In this document: positions 1 through 5,605 of the stretch, one piece after another
How positions within the stretch are numbered: position 1 is the first letter of the stretch
Layout: each line of letters opens with the position of its first letter
Program-made: the position numbers and the translations under genes
The notes under the pieces: generated by a model
What the model was told of the DNA's origin: nothing
The model's database searches: none
The model's input: the letters and a program-made list of their open reading frames with translations, nothing else
NCBI GenBank assembly: GCA_036667875.1
Contig: JAVWTD010000010.1
Coordinates: forward strand, 1 to 31,155
DNA length: 31,155 nt
Reading direction: 5' to 3'
From: CAJGDV01 sp036667875
Lineage (GTDB): Bacteria > Bacillota_I > Bacilli_A > RF39 > UBA660

Positions 1-113
1 GTTTTAGATCTATGTTGTTTTAAATGGTAACAAAAATTTTCAAAAAGTGTCAAATATCAAATTTGCATGATATAATCGTTTTACATTTATGTTGTTTTAA
101 ATGTTAGAAAAGA
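1..113 (+). CRISPR. Leader-distal end of a type II-A-like CRISPR array
   Basis: Positions 1-36 begin GTTTTAGATCTATGTTGTTT and continue TAAATGGTAAC. This matches the layout of the 36-nt type II-A repeat family (S. pyogenes/S. thermophilus type, GTTTTAGAGCTATG...TTTTGAATGGTC). A second, degenerate copy lies at 78-113 in the same orientation, with about six mismatches, mostly near its 3' end, as is usual for the last repeat of an array. The 41 nt between them is longer than the usual ~30-nt spacer. No further repeat follows, so the array enters from the left and ends here. No cas gene lies in the window; cas9, cas1 and cas2 would be expected upstream. Confidence 0.8.
48..76 (+). promoter_or_regulatory. 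Possible promoter inside the last spacer
   Basis: A perfect TATAAT lies at 71-76, two bases before the terminal degenerate repeat. The matching -35 position (about 48-53) is a poor fit. If active, transcription would start near 83, inside the degenerate repeat, and run through a small hairpin (AGCC-AAAA-GGGCT, about 118-130) into the gene at 144. Only the -10 is strong. Confidence 0.4.
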
Positions 114-143
114 ATAAAGCCAAAAGGGCTAGAGGAGTGTAAA

Positions 144-407
144 ATGATAAAGAATATAATAAAACTAACGAATGTGGTTGAATATAATAAGCACCACAAT
201 GAAAAATATTTAAATAAAAAAGGCGTACTAATCATTGAAACTGATGATAATGTTAGACATATTTTGGATTTAGAAAGTATGACTGATTTAACTGATTGCG
301 ACTATATTGATATTCAGATTAAAAATGGGAAAACAAAAACAGAATATTTATTTAAGAATATTATATATGACATAGAAAGATTAGAAAGATTATCAAATGG
401 TAAATAG
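144..407 (+). CDS. Small protein of unknown function next to the CRISPR array
   Basis: An 87-residue protein with a good ribosome binding site (AGAGGAGTG, 131-139) before ATG 144. I do not recognise the family. It is mixed charged and hydrophobic, with no signal peptide or membrane segment. It is predicted to mix strand and helix, with a short stretch rich in Asp/Thr in the middle (around residues 44-56) and a basic C-terminus. It sits between the terminal CRISPR repeat and an anti-repeat on the opposite strand whose 3' extension would overlap the end of this gene. That position makes a CRISPR-linked role possible but does not show one. It looks like a single-gene unit; the hairpin at 459-477 follows it. 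Confidence 0.65.
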   Translation: MIKNIIKLTNVVEYNKHHNEKYLNKKGVLIIETDDNVRHILDLESMTDLTDCDYIDIQIKNGKTKTEYLFKNIIYDIERLERLSNGK

Positions 408-408
408 G

Positions 409-444
409 ATTTTAATTCTACTATAAGTTAAATGGTAACTAAAC
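409..444 (-). ncRNA. CRISPR anti-repeat, possible tracrRNA fragment (or decayed repeat)
   Basis: Aligned without gaps, 409-444 matches the repeat at 1-36 at 25 of 36 positions, including a perfect 12-mer TTAAATGGTAAC (428-439). The mismatches cluster at repeat positions 7-8 and 13-19. An RNA from the minus strand could therefore pair with the crRNA repeat as 12 bp, an internal loop, 4 bp (AUAG), a bulge, then 6 bp (UAAAAU with GUUUUA), which is the type II-A crRNA:tracrRNA arrangement with its bulge. Against it: I see no Spy-like nexus hairpin or terminator downstream on the minus strand, where the sequence runs into the coding region of 144-407. A decayed extra repeat is the alternative. Confidence 0.45.
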
Positions 445-458
445 TACTACAATTTCTA

Positions 459-477
459 TATTGTTAAAAAAACAATA
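459..477. repeat. Hairpin after the first small gene
   Basis: TATTGTT (459-465), AAAAA, AACAATA (471-477) form a perfect 7-bp inverted repeat in the intergenic region. No clear T-run follows on the plus strand, so it is only a weak terminator candidate. It could also be a protein site. Confidence 0.35.
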
Positions 478-485
478 ATAATGTA

Positions 486-514
486 TTGAATTTTATTAAA
501 ATATTTAGTACAAT
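486..514 (+). promoter_or_regulatory. Sigma-A-type promoter for the 584 gene
   Basis: TTGAAT (486-491) and TACAAT (509-514) are separated by 17 nt. Transcription would start near 521, leaving a leader of about 60 nt that contains the inverted repeat at 528-549. Confidence 0.65.
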
Positions 515-527
515 ATAGGTGATAGTA

Positions 528-549
528 ACAAAGTAAACATTTACTTTGT
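528..549. repeat. Perfect 10-bp inverted repeat just downstream of a promoter
   Basis: ACAAAGTAAA (528-537), CA, TTTACTTTGT (540-549). The arms pair perfectly around a 2-nt centre, so as RNA the loop would take the inner pairs. The position immediately after the promoter suits a repressor operator or a leader hairpin. No regulator can be assigned. Confidence 0.55.
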
Positions 550-583
550 ATTTATATCAAAAATATAAAGAAAGGAACTAATT

Positions 584-766
584 ATGGATTACGAAGAAGA
601 AGAAGGAAAAATAGTAGATAAATATAATAAAGAATATTCAAAGATTGCACAAGAATATGAAGACTCAGAAACCTTAGAAAAAGAAAAAAAAGCATTACTA
701 AAAAGAACATTTAAAGAAGTAAATGAATTAAGAGAAAAATATAATTTAAAGAAATTTTCTGTATAA
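584..766 (+). CDS. Small acidic helical protein, unknown
   Basis: A 60-residue, highly charged protein, almost certainly one or two long helices. The first half is Glu/Tyr-rich and the second half is Lys/Glu-rich with heptad-like spacing (residues about 30-56). RBS AAAGGAAC precedes ATG 584. It has its own promoter (486-514) and a strong terminator (769-799), so it is a genuine monocistronic unit despite its size. There is no Cys, signal peptide or membrane segment. I do not recognise a family. A small DNA- or protein-binding adaptor is conceivable, but nothing in the sequence proves it. Confidence 0.65.
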   Translation: MDYEEEEGKIVDKYNKEYSKIAQEYEDSETLEKEKKALLKRTFKEVNELREKYNLKKFSV

Positions 767-768
767 AG

Positions 769-799
769 AAGAAAGATAGCAATGCTATCTTTCTTTTAC
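769..799 (+). terminator. Intrinsic terminator
   Basis: Stem AAGAAAGATAGC (769-780), loop AAT, GCTATCTTTCTT (784-795), followed by Ts. It ends the transcript of the 60-residue protein. Confidence 0.85.
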
Positions 800-865
800 T
801 AATCACAACATAAACCCCATAATATAATATGAATTCTAAAAGAAATTAGTCTATTTTTGTATAAA

Positions 866-895
866 TTACCCAAATTAATAAAAGTATGATATAAT
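866..895 (+). promoter_or_regulatory. Promoter of the DEAD-box helicase
   Basis: TATAAT at 890-895 with a weak -35 (TTACCC, 866-871) 18 nt upstream. The start near 902 would give a leader of about 25 nt with RBS ACGAGG. Confidence 0.6.
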
Positions 896-927
896 AAGGC
901 GTCTTAAAAAGAAGAAACGAGGTAAAT

Positions 928-2241
928 ATGAAATTTAAAGAAATCGGTTTAAAAGAGCCAATATTAACAACACTCGAAAAAGAGGGATTCGAGATACCAA
1001 CACCAATTCAAGAAAAAGCAATTCCATTTATTCTTAACGGGAAAGATATCCTTGGATGTGCACAAACAGGAACAGGGAAAACAGCAGCCTTTGCCTTACC
1101 CTTAATTCAAAAATTACATGAAGAATACAAACATGAAGAAATTAAAACAACAAAACTTTTAATACTAACACCAACAAGAGAACTAGCAATGCAAATAAGA
1201 AACAACATAAGAACATACACATTAGGAACTAAATTAAAATGTAGTGTGATTTTTGGTGGAGTTAACCAAGCAAGTCAAAAAGAAGTATTAAAAAAAGGTG
1301 TAGATATACTTGTAGCAACACCAGGAAGATTATTAGATTTATCGGATCAAAAATGTGCCAAATTAAGTAAAGTAAAATACCTAGTCCTTGATGAAGCTGA
1401 CACAATGTTAGATATGGGATTTATAGTAGACATTAAAAAGATAGTAGCAAGAGTATCTGAAAATAGACAAACTTTATTATTTTCAGCAACAATGCCAACA
1501 AGCATAAAAAGTCTAGCAGAATCATTTTTAAAAAATCCTGTAATCGTTAAAGTTGATCCAGTATCATCAACAGTTCAAAAAATAGACCAAGAAGTATATT
1601 ATGTAGATAGATTTAATAAAACTAAACTATTAATAGATATTTTAAAAAACAATGTAATTAAATCAGTATTAATATTTTCAAGAACAAAACATGGTGCCAA
1701 TCATTTACAAGAAGACCTAAGAAAGGCTAAAATAGAAGCATCAATAATTCATGGTAATAAAAGCCAAGCAGCCAGAGTAAAAGCATTAGATGACTTTAAA
1801 AGTGGAAAAACAAAAATATTAATTGCAACAGATATAGCTGCAAGAGGATTAGATATAAATGATTTATCACATGTAATAAATTATGATATACCAGAACAAG
1901 CAGAAACTTATGTTCATAGAATCGGAAGAACAGCCAGAGCAGGGAAAAATGGAAAAGCCATATCTTTATGCTCAATAGATGAAAAAAGTGACTTTGATGC
2001 AATACAAAAATTAATAAAACTTGAAGTAGGAAAAAACGAAGAACATAATTTTCCAATGAAAATTTTTGTTAAAACAGAAAAACCAAAATTAAATGGTGGA
2101 AGAAGAAGTGCAAAAAAAATAGCAGAAACAGGAAGACCAAAAAAACTTTCAAAAGATGGAAGACCAGCACCAACTTCAAAACCAAGATTTTCAAAAAATT
2201 CATACGGGAAAAGTAAATTCAATCAAAAAAAACGCGGATAA
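928..2241 (+). CDS. DEAD-box ATP-dependent RNA helicase
   Basis: A 437-residue helicase of the RhlE/CshA group that uses ATP to unwind short RNA duplexes in ribosome assembly, mRNA turnover or cold adaptation. The full motif set is present in order: Q motif (FEIPTPIQ, about 22-29), motif I AQTGTGKT (about 45), PTRELA (Ia), TPGRLLD (Ib), DEAD (motif II, about 155), SAT (III, about 186), ARGLDI (V) and HRIGRTAR (VI, about 330). After the two RecA-like domains comes a tail of roughly 60 residues that is very rich in Lys, Arg, Gly and Pro, typical of an RNA-binding extension. All catalytic residues are intact. The gene is transcribed alone, with a terminator overlapping its stop codon. Which paralogue (CshA, CshB, RhlE) cannot be decided from this sequence. 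Confidence 0.95.
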   Translation: MKFKEIGLKEPILTTLEKEGFEIPTPIQEKAIPFILNGKDILGCAQTGTGKTAAFALPLIQKLHEEYKHEEIKTTKLLILTPTRELAMQIRNNIRTYTLGTKLKCSVIFGGVNQASQKEVLKKGVDILVATPGRLLDLSDQKCAKLSKVKYLVLDEADTMLDMGFIVDIKKIVARVSENRQTLLFSATMPTSIKSLAESFLKNPVIVKVDPVSSTVQKIDQEVYYVDRFNKTKLLIDILKNNVIKSVLIFSRTKHGANHLQEDLRKAKIEASIIHGNKSQAARVKALDDFKSGKTKILIATDIAARGLDINDLSHVINYDIPEQAETYVHRIGRTARAGKNGKAISLCSIDEKSDFDAIQKLIKLEVGKNEEHNFPMKIFVKTEKPKLNGGRRSAKKIAETGRPKKLSKDGRPAPTSKPRFSKNSYGKSKFNQKKRG

Positions 2242-2249
2242 GCGTTTTT
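2228..2249 (+). terminator. Terminator overlapping the helicase stop codon
   Basis: AAAAACGC (2228-2235), loop GGATAA, GCGTTTTT (2242-2249). The left arm lies in the last codons of the helicase gene. A second, weaker hairpin with a T-run follows at 2298-2323. Confidence 0.75.
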
Positions 2250-2323
2250 ATGAAGTCGATTTTAAAAATGATATACCAAATTAAAAATATTATTTTAAGA
2301 AAAGTAATTTCTTTTCTTTTTTT

Positions 2324-2345
2324 ATGGTATAATTTTAATAGGAGG
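2324..2345 (+). promoter_or_regulatory. Extended -10 promoter abutting the ribosome binding site
   Basis: ATGGTATAAT contains a TG-type extended -10 with TATAAT at 2328-2333. The predicted start (about 2340) falls at the AGGAGG itself (2340-2345), giving a 5' leader of only about 12 nt before ATG 2352. Confidence 0.6.
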
Positions 2346-2351
2346 AATAAA

Positions 2352-3368
2352 ATGAAAAAGAAAATATTAGTCTTAGTCAGTATGCTTTTATTACCTTTTG
2401 TAGTAAACGCTAAAAATAACATCCAACTAGAAAATAAAATAAATTTAGAAGGGTCTTATAAACAAACAACCATATCACTAGCAGAAGAAATAAATTCAAA
2501 TGCTAGTATCGATAGCATAGCCTTTATGTTATCATACAAGATAAACCTAAATGGAGACATTGAACACGGAATAATGGCAGCAGAAAATGCCAACATTGAT
2601 GGTTTAATAAAAAAAGACTTGTTTATAGCAGCAAACACTATTGATATAACTGGAACAATAGGAAAAGATGCCTACATTTTAGGAAACAATCTTAAAATAT
2701 CCGGAACTATCGGTGGAAGCCTAAAAACTTATGGATCGAAAGTATTAATTGAAAATGCAACTATTAAAGGATCAACTTTAATTAATGCACAAGAAATTGA
2801 ACTTGGAAAAAACGTTAAAATATTAGGAAAATTTAAATATAATGACGACGCTAAAATCAAAGGATTAAATAAAAGTATAAACACAGAAACATACACAAAT
2901 GAAGTTTATAAAATGACTTTCCAAGAAAGAATTATGAACTACTTAATAAGTTTAATTGCCCTTATGATAATAGCACTTATAATAGTATATCTTTTCCCTA
3001 AATTCTATTCTAAACTTGATAAAGAAAAATTAAATTTTGATTCAATATTCAAAAATATACTTTATGGAATAGCATCACTATTTATAATACCAACTTTATC
3101 CATGTTTATTATACTTACTATATTTGGATTACCACTTGGTTTAATAATATTAGCAGTATTCTTTATAGCAATTTATTTATCTAAATTAGTAACAGCATAT
3201 ATTATAGGAAAATATATATACAAAGCTATCTATAAAACAAATGAAAACATTTATGTTTCATTATTAATAGGAATAGTAATAACAAGTATCCTAACCCTAA
3301 ATACACTATTAGCAACAATAAGTTTATTATTTGGTCTTGGCATCCTTGTTAAAAATATTAGAAAATAG
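2352..3368 (+). CDS. Secreted/membrane protein with bactofilin-like repeat domain
   Basis: Start chosen at ATG 2352 (AGGAGG 7 nt upstream), giving 338 residues; an upstream in-frame ATG at 2250 lies before the promoter and is not used. Residues 1-20 form a signal peptide (Lys-rich start, hydrophobic core, cleavage after VNA). Residues about 60-170 form a right-handed beta-solenoid of the polymer-forming/bactofilin type, with repeats of the pattern 'ANIDGLIKKDLFIAAN...IDITGTIGKDAYILG...ISGTIGGS'. Residues about 195-338 hold four or more transmembrane helices. The beta domain would lie outside the cytoplasm, unlike classical cytosolic bactofilins. It is monocistronic. The role may be envelope scaffolding; this is inference. 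Confidence 0.8.
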   Translation: MKKKILVLVSMLLLPFVVNAKNNIQLENKINLEGSYKQTTISLAEEINSNASIDSIAFMLSYKINLNGDIEHGIMAAENANIDGLIKKDLFIAANTIDITGTIGKDAYILGNNLKISGTIGGSLKTYGSKVLIENATIKGSTLINAQEIELGKNVKILGKFKYNDDAKIKGLNKSINTETYTNEVYKMTFQERIMNYLISLIALMIIALIIVYLFPKFYSKLDKEKLNFDSIFKNILYGIASLFIIPTLSMFIILTIFGLPLGLIILAVFFIAIYLSKLVTAYIIGKYIYKAIYKTNENIYVSLLIGIVITSILTLNTLLATISLLFGLGILVKNIRK

Positions 3369-3448
3369 TTAAATCAAATAAATAATATGGTATAATTGAA
3401 TTATCAAATACTATATTATTTTTAATTTGCAAAATTCAGACTAAACAC

Positions 3449-3477
3449 TTGTAAAATTTAATAAAATTAAATATAAT
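3449..3477 (+). promoter_or_regulatory. Promoter of the BRCT-HAD-deoC operon
   Basis: TTGTAA (3449-3454) and TATAAT (3472-3477) are spaced by 17 nt, giving a start near 3484 and a leader of about 21 nt. A second TATAAT at about 3392-3397 could be an additional distal promoter in the 136-nt gap 3369-3504, which otherwise shows nothing. Confidence 0.7.
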
Positions 3478-3504
3478 ACTATTCATGAAAAAGGGTGTAA
3501 AAAA

Positions 3505-4230
3505 ATGAAAAATCAATTTATAGCAGTAAATGGTAAACTTGAAACACTTACCAAAAAACAATTAAAAGAAACAATCGAAAAACTTGGAAACAACTTTCAA
3601 CAAGAAATTAACTCAAAAACAACAATCGTTATTAATGGAAAAGAACCAACAAAAAAGAAAAAACAAAAAATAAAAATTCTAGAAGAAAAAGGAAAAACAA
3701 TCAAACAAATTAGTGAACAAGAATTTTTTCTTATGATTAAACCAAAAAAACAATTACCAGAATATATAAATCTTAAAAATTTAAAATATATAATAGCCTT
3801 AATAATTGCTGTTTATGGGTTAAGTCAAATGATTTCACCAATCTCCAAATTAATTTTTGCTTTAGCAGCATTTTCAGTACTTCCAGTATTTTCAGATAAA
3901 GTATTAAAAAAATTAGTATTTAAAATATTATTTCCATTATTACTTATAATAATAGGAGTAACATTAAATGTAGAAACAACTATCAATAATATTTATGGAG
4001 AATGGTATGCTGATACCATGAGTCTTAACATAAAAGAAAAAGAATCAAAAATAGATGTAATTGACGAAAATGGAAGACACATATTAAAAGGTGAAAATAA
4101 ATTTGCTAATGGTAGATTTAAAATTAAAACAGAATATAAAACATTTGAATATAATTATGACGCAATAAATGATTCACTTTGTATTATCAAAAACGATGAA
4201 TGCAAGTATTATTTAAAAAGAGTTTCATAA
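3505..4230 (+). CDS. BRCT-like domain protein with membrane anchor and lipocalin-like tail
   Basis: 241 residues in three parts. Residues about 1-80 resemble a BRCT domain as at the end of NAD-dependent DNA ligase: a strand start 'FIAVNGKLETLTKKQLKETI', a Gly-Asn turn (KLGNNF), 'KTTIVINGKEPTKKKKQKI' matching the ligase 'TTHLVAG...SKLKKA' stretch, then 'GKTIKQISEQEFFLMI'. Residues about 92-160 hold two or three hydrophobic segments. Residues about 165-241 form a beta-rich domain starting GEWYADTMSLNI and ending YYLKRV, like small calycin/lipocalin-type domains. A BRCT module is cytosolic and normally binds phosphopeptides, DNA ends or itself; joining it to the membrane is unusual. First gene of an operon with a HAD phosphatase and deoC. 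No named family is recognised. Confidence 0.75.
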   Translation: MKNQFIAVNGKLETLTKKQLKETIEKLGNNFQQEINSKTTIVINGKEPTKKKKQKIKILEEKGKTIKQISEQEFFLMIKPKKQLPEYINLKNLKYIIALIIAVYGLSQMISPISKLIFALAAFSVLPVFSDKVLKKLVFKILFPLLLIIIGVTLNVETTINNIYGEWYADTMSLNIKEKESKIDVIDENGRHILKGENKFANGRFKIKTEYKTFEYNYDAINDSLCIIKNDECKYYLKRVS

Positions 4231-4242
4231 AAAGGGGGAGAC

Positions 4243-4869
4243 ATGAAAAAATTAATATTTGATTTAGACAACACTTTACTAAAATGGAAGCCAGACTACA
4301 CAAAAGCATTAGAAAAAACAATAGAAGAATTCAACCTAAACATAGATTACAAAGTAATAGATGCCATAATTGAACAACAAGAAAAAATTCATGACATCAT
4401 GAATAAAGAAACTCTCTTAAATGATATTAATAATTCCTTAAATATAAACTTAGAAATGAATTTCATTAATCGTTTATTTTATAATCAAGGTTTCTTAGTA
4501 GAGATTGATAATGATGTAATAGATACACTAACATATCTTTCTAAAAAATATGAATTAGTTGTATTAACTAATTATTTTACTGAACCTCAAACAGAAAGAC
4601 TAAAAAATGCATTATTAATAGATTTCTTTACAACTATTATTGGAGGAGATCAAGTTAAAATAAAACCTAACATAGAAGCATTTAAAATGGCCCTAGGAAA
4701 GACAAACCCAAGTGATGCAACAATGATAGGAGACTCATTAATCTGTGACATTGAAGGAGCCTTAAATGCAAAACTAGAAGTAATTCAAATTGATTACTAT
4801 AATAAATATAAAAACAACAACTCATACAAAATAATTAGAAACTTTAAAGAACTAAAAAATTTATTATAA
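4243..4869 (+). CDS. HAD-superfamily hydrolase (phosphatase), subfamily IA
   Basis: A 208-residue cytosolic phosphatase. Motif I is FDLDNTL (residues 5-11; first Asp is the nucleophile, second the acid/base), motif II is VLTNYF (about 106), motif III is the Lys of KIKPNIEAF and motif IV is IGDSLICDIEGA (about 164), with both metal-binding Asps. A helical cap lies between motifs I and II (about 20-85). The layout matches YjjG/YfnB-type nucleotidases and other small HAD-IA enzymes. It sits 12 nt after the BRCT-like gene and 10 nt before deoC, with its own GGGGGAG RBS. Next to deoC, dephosphorylation of nucleotides or sugar phosphates is plausible, but the substrate cannot be read from the sequence. 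Confidence 0.88.
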   Translation: MKKLIFDLDNTLLKWKPDYTKALEKTIEEFNLNIDYKVIDAIIEQQEKIHDIMNKETLLNDINNSLNINLEMNFINRLFYNQGFLVEIDNDVIDTLTYLSKKYELVVLTNYFTEPQTERLKNALLIDFFTTIIGGDQVKIKPNIEAFKMALGKTNPSDATMIGDSLICDIEGALNAKLEVIQIDYYNKYKNNNSYKIIRNFKELKNLL

Positions 4870-4879
4870 GGAGATAAAA

Positions 4880-5524
4880 ATGGAAATAAATAAAATGATA
4901 GACCACACAAATTTAGACCAAACAGCAACATTCGAAGACATTGAAAAACTTTGCAAAGAAGCAATAAAATATAAATTTCAAGCAGTATGCATAAACCCTT
5001 TCTATGTAGCAGTAGTAAAAGAATTTTTAAAAGATACAAATATTTTAGTATGTACCGTAGTAGGATTTCCAAACGGAGCAAACACAACCGCTGTTAAAAC
5101 CTATGAAGCAATTGATGCCGTTTCAAATGGCGCAGACGAAATAGACATGGTAATAAACCTAAGTGCTTTAAAAAATAAAGATTATGACTATGTAAAAAAA
5201 GAAATAGAAGAAATAAGAGACGCCATAAGTGGAAAAACATTAAAGGTAATTATAGAAACTTGTCTTCTAACAGATGAAGAAATTATAAAAATGACAAAAA
5301 TATGTAATGAAACATTTATAAATTTTATTAAAACATCAACAGGATTTAATAAAAAGGGAGCAACAATTAAAAATGTTAGCCTTATAAAAGAAAACGCAAA
5401 TGAAGTTTTAGAAATAAAAGCAAGCGGTGGAATTAAAACTTTAAAAGATTTTGAAGATATGGTAAATGCAGGAGCAACACGAATTGGAACATCCCATGGT
5501 GTAGAAATAATGACAACAAAATAA
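4880..5524 (+). CDS. deoC: Deoxyribose-phosphate aldolase
   Basis: A 214-residue class I aldolase that cleaves 2-deoxyribose-5-phosphate to glyceraldehyde-3-phosphate and acetaldehyde, feeding deoxynucleoside carbon into glycolysis. Family landmarks: DHTNLDQTAT at the start (DHT-L type), VCINPFYV, VCTVVGFPNGA, ADEIDMVIN, the Lys of KVIIETCLL, FIKTSTGF containing the Schiff-base Lys, KASGGIKT with the second conserved Lys, and GTSHGVEI near the end. Length is typical. It is the last gene of the operon begun at 3505. A dedicated nucleoside phosphorylase or phosphopentomutase is not adjacent. Confidence 0.95.
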   Translation: MEINKMIDHTNLDQTATFEDIEKLCKEAIKYKFQAVCINPFYVAVVKEFLKDTNILVCTVVGFPNGANTTAVKTYEAIDAVSNGADEIDMVINLSALKNKDYDYVKKEIEEIRDAISGKTLKVIIETCLLTDEEIIKMTKICNETFINFIKTSTGFNKKGATIKNVSLIKENANEVLEIKASGGIKTLKDFEDMVNAGATRIGTSHGVEIMTTK

Positions 5525-5537
5525 AGTATAAAAAGAT

Positions 5538-5567
5538 ATTGTAATAAATATTTTTTTTTGTTACAAT
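5538..5567 (+). promoter_or_regulatory. Promoter of lon, with inverted-repeat edges
   Basis: TTGTAA (5539-5544) and TACAAT (5562-5567) are spaced by 17 nt. ATTGTAA (5538-5544) and TTACAAT (5561-5567) are exact inverted copies covering both boxes, a layout that could bind a repressor. It may also be chance, since the two boxes are near-complementary. No CIRCE or clear CtsR heptad repeat is visible. Confidence 0.65.
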
Positions 5568-5605
5568 AGGTGGCACAAAAGAAACAACTTCTAGGGAGGA
5601 TTTAC

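Noticed and set aside
2250..2351. In-frame extension of the bactofilin-like protein
   Set aside because: It starts before the promoter and lacks a ribosome site; ATG 2352 with AGGAGG and a clean signal peptide is clearly the start.
5521..5605. CIRCE or CtsR heat-shock operator upstream of lon
   Set aside because: No TTAGCACTC-N9-GAGTGCTAA and no clear CtsR direct heptads; only the short ATTGTAA/TTACAAT inverted pair.
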